From Shinella sp. (GTDB lineage Bacteria > Pseudomonadota > Alphaproteobacteria > Rhizobiales > Rhizobiaceae), in assembly GCA_003248775.1 (NCBI GenBank), contig QFQX01000009.1, positions 1 through 64,000 of the forward strand: 64,000 nucleotides of DNA, in the 5' to 3' direction. The notes under the pieces were generated by a model. The model searched no databases. It worked only from the letters and a program-made list of their open reading frames with translations, and was not told the DNA's origin. Position numbers and translations under genes: made by a program. Shown here one piece after another: positions 44,902-53,734 of this stretch (positions within the stretch are counted from its first letter, which is position 1; the number at the start of each line of letters is the position of its first letter).

Positions 44902-45867
44902 ATGATCAACCGCAGACAGACCCTCGGCCTTCTCGGCGCCGCTGCGACGGCGCTTGCACTGCCGAACATCAGGACGGCTCGTGCAGCGGCCAGCGAGTTC
45001 CGCATCGGCTGGCAGAAGAACGGTGTGCTGGCGCTTGCCAAGCGCACCGGTGCGCTCGAAAAACGGCTCGCGCCAAGAGGCATTTCCGTCACGTGGTCGG
45101 AATTCACCTCCGGCCCGCCGCTGCTGGAGGCGCTGGGCTCGGGCTCACTCGATTTCGGGCCGACCGGTGACGTGCCACCGCTGTTTGCTCAGGCTGCCGG
45201 GGGAAGCCTGCTCTATGTCGGTACCTATCGGGGGCCATCGACCGGCTCCGCGATCCTCGTCCACAAGGATTCGCCGATCAAGACGCTTGAGGACCTGAAG
45301 GGCAAGAAGGTCGCCTTCAAGCGCGGATCGAGTGCCCACAATTTCACGGTGAAGGCCTTGCGCAAGGCGGGTCTCACGGTCGGTGACGTGGAAGCCATCG
45401 ACCTTCCGCCGCCGGATGCAGCGGCAGCCTTCAAGACGGGCAGTATCGATGCATGGGCGATCTGGGATCCCTATTATGCCGTAGCAGAAACCGATCCGCA
45501 GGCACGGGTGCTGACGACAGCCGAGGGCATTGTCGACAGCTGGAGCTTCTATTTCGGCAATGGCGACTTCACGGCAGCCAATCCGGAAGTCCTCTCCGAG
45601 GTCATCGATGAACTGGCCAAGACCGGCGCGTGGGCTCAATCCCATCTCGATGAAACGGTTGCGGCCCTTTCGGCAATCACCGGCGTACCGATCGAGGTTA
45701 CCCGCACCGTGCTGACCCGCAAGGGAGCCGACCTCGGCAAGGTGGGTGTGCTGACCTATGAAGCCGTTACCTACCAGCAGGCGCTTGCCGACGAGTTCCA
45801 CGGGCTCGGCATCCTGCCGAAAAAACTCACGATTTCCGACATCGTCTGGCGGCCGAAAGCCAGCTGA
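44902..45867 (+). CDS. ssuA: Aliphatic-sulfonate ABC transporter, substrate-binding protein (second copy)
   Basis: 321 residues, same length and closely similar to the preceding gene (shared stretches such as SGPPLLEALGSGSLDFGPTGDV and a common C-terminal TISDIVWRPKAS). It has a Tat-type signal (NRRQTLGL) and no Cys or internal Met. The tandem duplication probably widens the sulfonate range, since the segments around the binding pocket and signal differ more than the rest. The gap to ssuD is 25 bases. Confidence 0.93.
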   Translation: MINRRQTLGLLGAAATALALPNIRTARAAASEFRIGWQKNGVLALAKRTGALEKRLAPRGISVTWSEFTSGPPLLEALGSGSLDFGPTGDVPPLFAQAAGGSLLYVGTYRGPSTGSAILVHKDSPIKTLEDLKGKKVAFKRGSSAHNFTVKALRKAGLTVGDVEAIDLPPPDAAAAFKTGSIDAWAIWDPYYAVAETDPQARVLTTAEGIVDSWSFYFGNGDFTAANPEVLSEVIDELAKTGAWAQSHLDETVAALSAITGVPIEVTRTVLTRKGADLGKVGVLTYEAVTYQQALADEFHGLGILPKKLTISDIVWRPKAS

Positions 45868-45892
45868 CGTTTATTTCTGAAAGGACATTGCC

Positions 45893-47062
45893 ATGACCAA
45901 GACCGACCAACCGCTCGACTTCCTCTGGTTCATCCCGACCTCGGGGGACGGCGCCTATCTCGGCTCCGACGACCTCAGCCGCCCCTCCGATCCCGGCTAT
46001 TTCCGCGAACTCGCGACCGCCGTCGACCGGCTCGGTTACTCCGGTGTGCTGATCCCGACCGGCGTCGCCTGCGAGGAATCCTTCGTGCTTGCCGGCAATC
46101 TGGCCGCCTATACCGAGAAGCTGAAGTTTCTCGTGGCCATCCGCCCCGGTACGGCATCACCCGCCTATTACGCGCGTCTCGCATCGACCCTCGACCGCGT
46201 TTCCAACGGTCGGCTGCTCCTGAATATCGTGGTCGGCGGCAGCGTGCAGGAACTCGCCGGCGACGGCATCTTCCTGCCGCATGACGAACGTTACGACCAT
46301 GCGGAAGAATTCTTCCAGGTGTTCAATTCGCTGCTCGAAACCGGCAAGGCCAATCTGGACGGCAAATACATCAAGGCGCTCAATGCGCAGATCGGTTTCC
46401 CGCCGGTACAGGAGCCGCGCCCGCCGCTCTATTTCGGTGGTTCCTCCGATGCGGCCATCGAGTTTGCCGGCGCTCACGTCGAGAAGTACCTGACCTGGGG
46501 CGAACCGCCGGCACAGGTCGCCGAAAAGATCGCCGCCGTTCGCAAGGCGGCTGCAGCGAAGGGCAGGGAGGTTTCCTTCGGCATCCGTCTGCATTTCATC
46601 GTCCGCGAAACCGACGACGAAGCATGGGCAGCGGCCGACAAGCTGATCTCCAAGCTTTCAGACGAGACGATCGCAGCGGCCCAGGAAGGCTTTGCCAAGA
46701 ACTCCGACTCGGTCGGGCAGGCGCGCATGGTGGCCCTGCATAACGGCCGTCGTGACAAGCTGGAAGTGTCGCCGAACCTTTGGGCCGGTATCGGTCTCGT
46801 GCGCTCCGGCGCCGGCACCGCACTGGTCGGCTCGCCGAAGACGGTGGCCGCGCGGCTGCGCGAATATCAGGAGCTCGGCATCGATACGATCGTGGCGTCT
46901 GGCTATCCGCATCTCGAGGAAGCCTACACCGTCGCCGAACTGCTGTTCCCGGAAATTGGTCTTCCCGGACCGCGCAACCAGATCCGCTCCTCCTTCGGCG
47001 AACGCCAGGTGTTCGGCGGCGGCGGCCATGGCGGCAATCTCAAGGTGGTGTCCGGTTCCTGA
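45893..47062 (+). CDS. ssuD: FMNH2-dependent alkanesulfonate monooxygenase
   Basis: 389 residues. SsuD cleaves C1-C10 alkanesulfonates to aldehyde and sulfite. The luciferase-like barrel is seen from [30 protein letters not shown] (the Cys after VA is near the active site), [25 protein letters not shown] and LNIVVGGS. It has one Cys and only one internal Met in 389 residues. The reduced flavin must come from another protein, probably the reductase at 50445. A terminator follows. Confidence 0.94.
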   Translation: MTKTDQPLDFLWFIPTSGDGAYLGSDDLSRPSDPGYFRELATAVDRLGYSGVLIPTGVACEESFVLAGNLAAYTEKLKFLVAIRPGTASPAYYARLASTLDRVSNGRLLLNIVVGGSVQELAGDGIFLPHDERYDHAEEFFQVFNSLLETGKANLDGKYIKALNAQIGFPPVQEPRPPLYFGGSSDAAIEFAGAHVEKYLTWGEPPAQVAEKIAAVRKAAAAKGREVSFGIRLHFIVRETDDEAWAAADKLISKLSDETIAAAQEGFAKNSDSVGQARMVALHNGRRDKLEVSPNLWAGIGLVRSGAGTALVGSPKTVAARLREYQELGIDTIVASGYPHLEEAYTVAELLFPEIGLPGPRNQIRSSFGERQVFGGGGHGGNLKVVSGS

Positions 47063-47081
47063 TCCGGTTGGCACCTCTTCT

Positions 47082-47109
47082 GGCCGCGAGTTCATCTCGC
47101 GGCCTTTTT
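47082..47109 (+). terminator. Intrinsic terminator inside the ssu operon
   Basis: The perfect 9-bp stem GGCCGCGAG / CTCGCGGCC has a TTCAT loop and is followed by TTTTTC. It lies between ssuD and ssuC and could make ssuCB less abundant than ssuA/ssuD. Confidence 0.8.
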
Positions 47110-47131
47110 CCCATCCAAGGAGAGCGCTCCC

Positions 47132-47968
47132 ATGACCGCATATGACATTCCAACGGAGAGACCGGCCACCAATCGTTCGGCCCAATGGTTCGGCGCATGG
47201 CGTCCACGTGTCAGCTTCAGTGGCTTCGTGCCCTATCTGCTTCCGGCAGGCGCGATCGCCATCTGGCAACTGCTTTCCTCCATCGGCTGGATTTCGGGCC
47301 GGATCATGCCGGCACCGAGCGACGTGGTGGTCGCCTTCATCGATCAACTTTCGAGCGGCGAACTGCTGCGCGACATCGCCGTATCCGGCGGCCGCGCGCT
47401 TGCCGGCCTCATCGTCGGCGGCAGCATCGGACTGGCGCTCGGCATTGCCAATGGCGTTTCCAAGCTTTCGGAACAGCTGACCGACACGACGTTGCAGATG
47501 CTGCGCACCATTCCCCACCTCGCGATGATCCCGCTCGTCATCCTGTGGTTCGGTATCGGCGAGGAATCGAAACTGTTCCTCACGTCGCTCGGCGTTCTTT
47601 TCCCGATTTATCTCAATACGTTCCACGGGGTTCGTAATGTGGATCGCGACCTTCTGGAGATGGGCCGGATCTACGGCATGAGCGGCTGGACGCTGTTTCG
47701 CAAAGTGATCTTGCCGGGCGCGCTGCCTTCCATCTTCGTCGGCCTGCGCTATGCACTCGGCATCATGTGGCTGACGCTTATCGTGTCGGAATCGATCGCC
47801 GCGTCCTCCGGTATCGGCCAGATGGCAAACGAGGCCCGCGAATTCATGATGACGGATGTCGTGGTGCTTGCGCTGTTGATCTATGCGGCGCTGGGCAAGC
47901 TTGCCGACGTCATCGCCCGCAGTCTGGAGCGGCGCACGCTTTCCTGGAACCCGGCCTATCAGAAGTGA
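47132..47968 (+). CDS. ssuC: Aliphatic-sulfonate ABC transporter permease
   Basis: 278 residues, six membrane helices of the BPD_transp_1 family. The EAA loop region ([33 protein letters not shown]) contacts SsuB. It has a 35-residue cytoplasmic N-terminus. It is 11 bases before ssuB. Confidence 0.94.
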   Translation: MTAYDIPTERPATNRSAQWFGAWRPRVSFSGFVPYLLPAGAIAIWQLLSSIGWISGRIMPAPSDVVVAFIDQLSSGELLRDIAVSGGRALAGLIVGGSIGLALGIANGVSKLSEQLTDTTLQMLRTIPHLAMIPLVILWFGIGEESKLFLTSLGVLFPIYLNTFHGVRNVDRDLLEMGRIYGMSGWTLFRKVILPGALPSIFVGLRYALGIMWLTLIVSESIAASSGIGQMANEAREFMMTDVVVLALLIYAALGKLADVIARSLERRTLSWNPAYQK

Positions 47969-47978
47969 GGATGCCGAG

Positions 47979-48806
47979 ATGAACCGCTACGTCGCCCACC
48001 TCCGTCACAATCCTCACGACCTTGCCGAACTGCAGGAGGCGGAAACCAGCCCGGCCGCTCCTGCCGGGGCTTCCGGTCCCGTTGCGCTCTCGCTCAGGCA
48101 TGTCGACAAGCGCTTCGGCTCCAATCATGTGCTGCGCAGCATCGATCTTGACGTGCCGGCCGGTCAATTCCTCGCCATCGTCGGCAAGAGCGGCTGCGGC
48201 AAGAGCACGCTGCTACGGCTGCTGGTCGGGCTCGATCAGCCGAGCGCCGGGACGATTTCGTTCCGCGATACGGTGAACGACAGCGCGAGCGCCAATGCCC
48301 GCATCGTCTTTCAGGAGCCACGGCTGCTGCCATGGGCGAGCGTGATCGACAATGTGGTCGTCGGTCTGGGGGAAGGGGTTTCCCGGGAGGTCGCATTGCG
48401 GGAATCGCGCGAAGCCCTGCGTGACGTGCAACTTGCGGAGAAGGCGGGAGAATGGCCGGCGAAGCTCTCTGGCGGCCAGCGCCAGCGCGTGGCCCTTGCC
48501 CGCGCACTCGTCAGCCATCCCGGTCTTCTGGTGCTCGACGAACCGCTTGGTGCACTCGATGCCCTGACGCGCATTACCATGCAGCAACTCATCGGCCGCG
48601 TATGGAAGGAACTCGGATTCACTGCCGTTCTGGTGACCCATGACGTCAGCGAAGCGGTCAACCTCGCGGACCGCGTGATCGTGCTGGATCAGGGCCGGAT
48701 CGCTCTCGACCTCGACATTCCGGCGCCACATCCGCGTAATCATGGCGATCCGGAGCTTGCGGCTCTCGAGCGGCAATTGCTGGACGCCATTCTCGGCGAG
48801 GGTTGA
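47979..48806 (+). CDS. ssuB: Aliphatic-sulfonate ABC transporter ATPase
   Basis: 275 residues from the ATG before [14 protein letters not shown]. Walker [10 protein letters not shown], signature [16 protein letters not shown], Walker [13 protein letters not shown] and H-loop VTHDVSEA are all intact. The N-terminal 45 residues precede the ABC domain. It completes the operon ssuA-ssuA-ssuD-ssuC-ssuB. Confidence 0.94.
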   Translation: MNRYVAHLRHNPHDLAELQEAETSPAAPAGASGPVALSLRHVDKRFGSNHVLRSIDLDVPAGQFLAIVGKSGCGKSTLLRLLVGLDQPSAGTISFRDTVNDSASANARIVFQEPRLLPWASVIDNVVVGLGEGVSREVALRESREALRDVQLAEKAGEWPAKLSGGQRQRVALARALVSHPGLLVLDEPLGALDALTRITMQQLIGRVWKELGFTAVLVTHDVSEAVNLADRVIVLDQGRIALDLDIPAPHPRNHGDPELAALERQLLDAILGEG

Positions 48807-48839
48807 GATCGTGGGCAGTGCGGGAGGATCTATCAGTCT

Positions 48840-50294
48840 TCAGCCGAGAAACCGGCCAACGACGGAGCGTGCCTCCTGCGCGCCGATGCTTTCGGCGATA
48901 GCCTTCGTCTGTTGAGCGATCTCCGGCACACCGGTCAATTCTCCGAAAAGGCCACGGGCGAGGGGACCGGCAACAAAGAGATTGTCGACCGCCTGACCGT
49001 CACGATCGACGGCGCGGCTCGCCTCGTCGCAGGCCACACCGACACCATGGCGGTCTGCGGCGACGAAACCGTTTTCTTCCAGTTCAGACAACCAGGGCTG
49101 GGATTTCAGCACCGAGGCGTGATCGGGGCCGGTGGCGGCGATCACCCAGTCGAAACTACATCGTTCGACAATGCCTTCGGGTTTCAGAATGAGGTCTATC
49201 TGCAGGCGATGGGCGATCCGCTCGACACGACAGATGCGGCCCGCCCGCAGGCGCAGTCGCCCGGTCGCCAGTTCCTTCTGCATGACCTCGGCATTCTGCG
49301 GCGGCATGCGGTAGCGATGGGTTTCGAACCGCCGGCGCAGGTGCCGCAGGAAACGCTTCTGTTCGTTGAGCGGCAAATTGCGCCAGATGGCCTGTCCCTG
49401 CTGACGCAGCGCATCGAAGACGCTCTGCCATGGCAGTCCCGCTTCATTTGCCGAGGCGAGGCATGCCCGGACCTGCCGCAGAAGCATGCGTGCGGTGACC
49501 GCGGGACTGGTGGTAAAATCGCCGAACGGCGCGGGGCTGGCAGTATCCTGCTCCCGCGGAAGAAGACCGGAACGGGAAAAGATCGTCGTCGTGCCGGCAT
49601 GGCCGCGGGCAATACGCGAAGCGACGATGTCGAGCGCGGTCAGTCCTGCTCCAGCGACGAAGACGCGGTCGTCGGGCATGATCGGGTCCAGCGCGCCCGG
49701 CCGCGAGGGGTCGGTGATGAAACGGGGATGGCCGTTCAAGGCGAGGGCAAGGGGCGCCGGGGCGCGAGGGGCAGGGTGGCTGGTCGCGATGACGACGATA
49801 TCGGCGAGATAGACGGTCGAGCTTTCCCCCTGAACCAGCCAGAGGCCGCCATGGCGTTTGACGTGCTCCACCCGCTCGCGAATGTGCACGACCTTCTCCT
49901 CGTCAAGGAGAGGCTGCATCACCTCCTGCATGAAAGCGCCGAAATCCCTGCGCCGGGCATAGATCGCATCACCCCGCGCCGAATCGGGATCGGCTTCGAG
50001 ACGACCGCTCGCGCCCAGCCAGTCGATGAATGCGGCGGGATCCTCGGGGAGGGCGCGCATGCGATGTGCGGCTACATTCAGCCTTAGCGCCGGATCCGCC
50101 GTATCATAAGCGACGCCGGCCCCGAGCGTCTCCCGCGGTTCGAAGACGACGATATCACCGGAGGCAAGCCCGCCATGCAAGGCGAGCTGTCTTGCAAGAG
50201 AAGCGCCGGAGAAACCGCCGCCAATGATTGCGACGCGGCATGTGCCGGAAACCTGGAAAGCCTTCTGCTGCAAGGGTATCGATATCCTCAGCAT
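48840..50294 (-). CDS. FAD/NAD(P)-binding oxidoreductase (DUF/PF13454-like)
   Basis: 484 residues. VAIIGGGFSGASLARQLA is the FAD-binding Rossmann motif, with a second dinucleotide segment GGLWLVQ...VIATSHPAPRAPAP and VFVAGAGLTALD. Members of this group are poorly characterised and found near sulfur or siderophore genes; the reaction is unknown. Placed between ssuB and the flavin reductase, it may be a sulfur-regulon oxidoreductase. The shared motif at 50351 lies upstream. Confidence 0.85.
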   Translation of the reverse strand: MLRISIPLQQKAFQVSGTCRVAIIGGGFSGASLARQLALHGGLASGDIVVFEPRETLGAGVAYDTADPALRLNVAAHRMRALPEDPAAFIDWLGASGRLEADPDSARGDAIYARRRDFGAFMQEVMQPLLDEEKVVHIRERVEHVKRHGGLWLVQGESSTVYLADIVVIATSHPAPRAPAPLALALNGHPRFITDPSRPGALDPIMPDDRVFVAGAGLTALDIVASRIARGHAGTTTIFSRSGLLPREQDTASPAPFGDFTTSPAVTARMLLRQVRACLASANEAGLPWQSVFDALRQQGQAIWRNLPLNEQKRFLRHLRRRFETHRYRMPPQNAEVMQKELATGRLRLRAGRICRVERIAHRLQIDLILKPEGIVERCSFDWVIAATGPDHASVLKSQPWLSELEENGFVAADRHGVGVACDEASRAVDRDGQAVDNLFVAGPLARGLFGELTGVPEIAQQTKAIAESIGAQEARSVVGRFLG

Positions 50295-50350
50295 GCCGTT
50301 CTCCTCTGGGTTCTCGATCCGGGCTTTGAACGGCCCAGATCCATTCCGGG

Positions 50351-50363
50351 AACATATTTTCTA
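50351..50363 (-). promoter_or_regulatory. T(A/C)GAAAATA motif upstream of the FAD/NAD(P) oxidoreductase
   Basis: On the minus strand TAGAAAATATGTT shares ten bases with the motif at 43160. It lies within a palindrome ATATTT-N6-AAATAT and 57 bases before the start of the minus-strand gene, near the divergent flavin reductase start. Confidence 0.45.
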
Positions 50364-50444
50364 CTAAATATATCGATAATGAAAATGGATGTCTACGGTT
50401 CCATGCCATCATCGGGTTATGTGTTGGCTACACCAAGGATCTTG

Positions 50445-51026
50445 ATGACAACGGGACCGCAGACGATGACCACACAGCCTTCCTCCCTGGCATTTCGCTC
50501 GCATGAACCTGTTGAAGGACCGGCAAGTCTGGCCGTCGACCGGCCTGCCGATGCCGACAGCCTCAAGGCAGCTCTCCGGCAGCTGGCCGGCGGGGTTACC
50601 ATCATCACCGCCGGAGAAGGCGAAGCCCGGACCGGCGCGACAGTCACCTCGGCCTCCGTGCTCTCCGTGGAGCCACCGCGCATGCTGGTGTCACTCAACC
50701 GCACATCATCCACCTGGCCCGTAGTAGAGCGCTTCGGGCATTTCTGTGTCAACATCATCGGCGCCGGGCACGAGGCCATCGCCAACCAGTTTGCCGGGCG
50801 GGGCGGGCTGAAAGGCCCAGACCGTTACCGCGGGGCCGAATGGACGCTGCTTGCCAGCGGCGCACCTGTACTGGAAGATGCGGCGGCAGCGATCGACTGC
50901 CAGGTGGAGGATACTCTGGAACGACATAGCCACGTCATCGTTATCGGAAAGGTCGTGGCCATCCGTACCCGCGGCGGCGCTTCGCTCGCTTATCGGGACG
51001 GTCGATATATCAAGATCGGTGACTGA
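50445..51026 (+). CDS. NAD(P)H:flavin reductase, flavin_reduct domain
   Basis: 193 residues from ATG with AAGGAT upstream. GGVTIITAGEGEARTGATVTSASVLSVEPPRMLVSLNR and FCVNIIGAGHEAIANQFA match the HpaC/FRE-like flavin reductases that supply FMNH2 to two-component monooxygenases such as SsuD and SfnG. This is the functional equivalent of SsuE here. About 45 N-terminal residues precede the domain; the start is uncertain. Confidence 0.88.
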   Translation: MTTGPQTMTTQPSSLAFRSHEPVEGPASLAVDRPADADSLKAALRQLAGGVTIITAGEGEARTGATVTSASVLSVEPPRMLVSLNRTSSTWPVVERFGHFCVNIIGAGHEAIANQFAGRGGLKGPDRYRGAEWTLLASGAPVLEDAAAAIDCQVEDTLERHSHVIVIGKVVAIRTRGGASLAYRDGRYIKIGD

Positions 51027-51073
51027 CGGAGACGGATGACAACGCCAGATTCGCTTGTAATTCAGTGAGTTTA

Positions 51074-51111
51074 TCGAAAATATTGACTAAAGTGTGTTTT
51101 ATCGTGACACT
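51074..51111 (+). promoter_or_regulatory. Putative sulfur-regulon promoter, second copy
   Basis: TCGAAAATATTGAC (51074-51087) overlaps TTGACT (51083-51088), with GACACT (51106-51111) after 17 bases. It shares the layout of the promoter at 43160 and drives the 73-aa gene and the SfnB-like gene. Confidence 0.5.
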
Positions 51112-51150
51112 TCGGTCCGCTCACAAGAATATCAAACAGGGGATGCCGGC

Positions 51151-51372
51151 ATGCCACTCGATATTGACCTGAGCCTTTCCTTCGAAAAGCACCGTGGAAT
51201 GCCGCATCCGAATTCCGGTTCGGGAACCGATCTCGACGCGCCGTCTCCGATATATGACCTTTGGTTGGGCCGCGCTTATGCATCCGGCGGAGGCGGTGAG
51301 GTCGGCGAAGTGATGTTTACCGGTCAATGGCGGAAATCTTTCTGCGGCCTATCTTCGGCCTATGCTGCCTGA
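51151..51372 (+). CDS. 73-residue small protein of unknown family
   Basis: ATG with AGGGG ten bases upstream. It opens MPLDIDLSLSFEK and has a Gly/Ser-rich middle and a DLDAP motif comparable to DLDRP in the 67-aa protein at 43242; the two may be distantly related. It is soluble and ends SSAYAA. It starts 31 bases before the SfnB-like gene and shares its promoter. The function is unknown. Confidence 0.6.
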   Translation: MPLDIDLSLSFEKHRGMPHPNSGSGTDLDAPSPIYDLWLGRAYASGGGGEVGEVMFTGQWRKSFCGLSSAYAA

Positions 51373-51403
51373 CCGTGTCCATTCGTGAACAGGAGGAAGA
51401 GCC

Positions 51404-52414
51404 ATGGGCACGATTACACATTTGAACGAGCGCCAGCGCGCGGCACCAATCCGAATCACCACCGAGGAGGAAGCGCTTTCCGTCGCTACCGAACTCGCCA
51501 TTTCGCTTTCCGGCGTGCAGAATGGCGCCCTGTCCGAAGCGCTTTCCCGTTCGGGACTGCTTGCCGTCTCCATTCCCTCGGATTTCGGCGGCGCGGATGT
51601 ATCGAACGTGGTGCTGAGCCAGATCGCGGCGGTGCTTGCGCAGCATACGCCGCTTGCAGCCAGCATGCTGACGCTGCACCTGTCGTCGCTCGAGTTGCTA
51701 CACAATGGCGGCACGGAGGAGCAGCGCCGGGCAGCATTCGCAAGAGCAGGAGCGGGTGAGCGATTCTGCCTCGTGCAGTCCGGTGAGGTTCTTCAACTCC
51801 TGCCTGACGGCATAGGTTACGCCCTATCGGGGGAAGTCGAATGCCTGTGCATGCCACAAGCGGAGTGGCTGGTGATCAATCGTCGTTCGCCGACCGACGA
51901 TACGGCGCTGCTGATACCGGCAATTCCCGGCCGAACGATCGAGCGATCCTCGAATGCGGGACCGGCCAGGATTCTCTTTGAAAGTGAGCATGTCCATAGC
52001 GACAGTGTACTTGCGCTTGGACGCGACGCAGTCAGGCTCTCGTCCGCATTGAACCGGCTGCTTCGTGCGTCGATCACGCTTGGGGAGACCGAACGATCGA
52101 TTGCCGAGTTTTCGCGACAGCCGCAGTGGAACCGCGAGAGTGTGATCGTCGATGCGGACCGGGAAAGCGCAATCGGGCAGTTGCTGGTTCAGACCACCAC
52201 GCTTTCGGCGCTGACGCATAAATGCGGAACGGCCTTCGACATAGCGCAGGTCAATCCTTCCTCCCAGACGATCGGGGAGGCGTGTCGGCAGGCCTCCATC
52301 CTGGAGTTCGTCGCAGCCCGCGGAACTGTCGGTGACCGGCAGATAGAGGCGCTCGACGAAATTCTCGCCATCGGCCGGAGCTATCTGGCCGACAGATCGG
52401 GTGGAAGCGCGTAG
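51404..52414 (+). CDS. SfnB/DszC-like acyl-CoA dehydrogenase-fold flavoprotein, shortened
   Basis: 336 residues against about 390-410 for SfnB-type proteins. The N-terminal domain has RITTEEEALSVATELA and GLLAVSIPSDFGGADVSNVVLSQIAAVLAQHTPLAASML, typical of the sulfur-acquisition oxidoreductase group. The central beta and C-terminal helical domains are recognisable but trimmed, with no clear FAD-contact motif in the middle, so catalytic status is uncertain. It probably acts on a sulfur compound with the reductase at 50445, or it may be a degenerated copy. Confidence 0.78.
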   Translation: MGTITHLNERQRAAPIRITTEEEALSVATELAISLSGVQNGALSEALSRSGLLAVSIPSDFGGADVSNVVLSQIAAVLAQHTPLAASMLTLHLSSLELLHNGGTEEQRRAAFARAGAGERFCLVQSGEVLQLLPDGIGYALSGEVECLCMPQAEWLVINRRSPTDDTALLIPAIPGRTIERSSNAGPARILFESEHVHSDSVLALGRDAVRLSSALNRLLRASITLGETERSIAEFSRQPQWNRESVIVDADRESAIGQLLVQTTTLSALTHKCGTAFDIAQVNPSSQTIGEACRQASILEFVAARGTVGDRQIEALDEILAIGRSYLADRSGGSA

Positions 52415-52427
52415 CACGGAAGCGCTG

Positions 52428-52877
52428 TCAGACGGAGAGGACGCCGTCCTCGATGTCGCTGCCCTTGCGGCTGACAAACTGTTCGAGCGTCATGTTGTCG
52501 AGGATCGAAGCGATCGCATCGCGTACTTCGGTCATCGACAGACGCACCTGACAGCCGACGGGATCGGAACAATCGTCGCAAGCCTCGAACGCCGTGCGGC
52601 TGGCACAACGGATCGGCGCCAGCGGACCATCCAGCGCACGGATGACCTGACCGATCATGATCTCGCTCGCCGGCTTGGACAGGGAGTAGCCACCGTTCGG
52701 CCCCTTCTTGGAGCGCAGCATGCCACTGTTTCGCAATTCCAGAAGAATGGTGTCGAGAAACTTCTTCGGAATGTTGTTACGGGTGGCGATCTCGGTCACG
52801 AAGGCCGTTTCGCCTGGCGCAAGCTGCGCAAGGTCGACTAGCGCCTTCAGCCCGTACTTGCCTTTCTTGGTGAGCAT
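52428..52877 (-). CDS. Rrf2-family transcriptional regulator with IscR-like Cys cluster
   Basis: 149 residues. The Rrf2 winged HTH (about 1-85) has KALVDLA, IATRNNIPKKFLDTIL and GPNGGYSLSK. Cys 91, 100, 103 and 109 follow, spaced CX8CX2CX5C, resembling the Fe-S ligands of IscR/RirA. It is the only regulator in the sulfur island and is probably the factor controlling the shared motif. It could sense sulfur through cluster state (CymR and IscR are precedents). Its autoregulation is untested. Confidence 0.88.
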   Translation of the reverse strand: MLTKKGKYGLKALVDLAQLAPGETAFVTEIATRNNIPKKFLDTILLELRNSGMLRSKKGPNGGYSLSKPASEIMIGQVIRALDGPLAPIRCASRTAFEACDDCSDPVGCQVRLSMTEVRDAIASILDNMTLEQFVSRKGSDIEDGVLSV

Positions 52878-53091
52878 ACCGGAAATCCATGATGTAGCGG
52901 GACGAGAGATTCCACTTTATGTCGAGCGAAACCGATAAAGCAGATAGTTTTAATTGAATATGCTTGCAAGCCTGTTAACGGTGACAAATTGTTTCAGGCT
53001 GTAGCTTACCGGGTGATTCCGTCAGCCGAAGGGCCATAACTACACCCGAAAGTGCGGCATTCCACATTCACAAAAGACTTGGGCGGCGATC
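52878..53091. other. Promoter region of the Rrf2 gene; no gene seen
   Basis: 214 bases with an AT-rich patch around 52925-52975 that may hold the Rrf2 promoter. No T(A/C)GAAAATA motif is seen here. Confidence 0.4.
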
Positions 53092-53442
53092 TTACGGCCA
53101 CTCATCCACGAAGTCGTCGAGATCACGATCCGTCCGCCGATAAAGCCAACGCGTGCCGTCAAAGCGCCGCCATGTCTGCCCCGCTATCGACGTGTACCGC
53201 CCATCGACAGTCTTGCGAGGCCAGAAGGGGGTAGCGCATTTATGCCAGAGGAACTGGTCCGCGCCTGGTTTCGAACCGAGCAGCACGAACCAGAAAAAAC
53301 GGCCGCGAACACCTGCAGGGCGCGCGACACGCCCGATTTTGGAATGGATGCCCAAGATTGCCGCCCGACCGAGAGGAACATCGATAGATCTCGATAATCC
53401 GGCGAATCCGGGCAGGTCAAGCACACACCTGACAAACATCAA
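53092..53442 (-). CDS. Possible small hypothetical protein or gene remnant
   Basis: An open frame of up to 116 codons whose C-terminal part (LWHKCATPFWPRKTVDG and GQTWRRFDGTRWLYRRTD) looks protein-like and aromatic/basic, resembling small uncharacterised rhizobial proteins. No good RBS is seen at the first ATG. It lies next to tRNA-Lys. The start is uncertain, and it may be a remnant. Confidence 0.35.
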   Translation of the reverse strand: MMFVRCVLDLPGFAGLSRSIDVPLGRAAILGIHSKIGRVARPAGVRGRFFWFVLLGSKPGADQFLWHKCATPFWPRKTVDGRYTSIAGQTWRRFDGTRWLYRRTDRDLDDFVDEWP

Positions 53443-53468
53443 AAATTGGAAGTGGAAAGATTGTAAAA

Positions 53469-53544
53469 TGGTGAGAGCGCAGGGATTCGAACCCTGGACC
53501 TACTGATTAAAAGTCAGTTGCTCTACCGGCTGAGCTACGCTCTC
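53469..53544 (-). tRNA. tRNA-Lys (anticodon TTT)
   Basis: 76 nucleotides, CCA encoded. The acceptor stem is GAGAGCG/CGCTCTC. The D-arm is at AGCTCAGCCGG, the anticodon arm CTGAC-TTTTAAT-CAG gives TTT, and the T-arm is CAGGGTTCGAATCCCTG. The variable loop and arms are normal. Confidence 0.97.
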
Positions 53545-53734
53545 CCAGGCAGGATTTTCAAGGCCCTGCGGAAGTGGGCGGAACATATGCAGGCGACACC
53601 GCCGGGTCAACCCGAAAAATTGCGCCATCAAGCGCTAAAATGCATCATTGTCGCAGCGAACGCAAAGGTGATTGGCAAGAGGCTCGCACCAGCGTTAGGA
53701 AGAGCCGAAATAGCCCGAAGCGGAGCCGCCTTTC

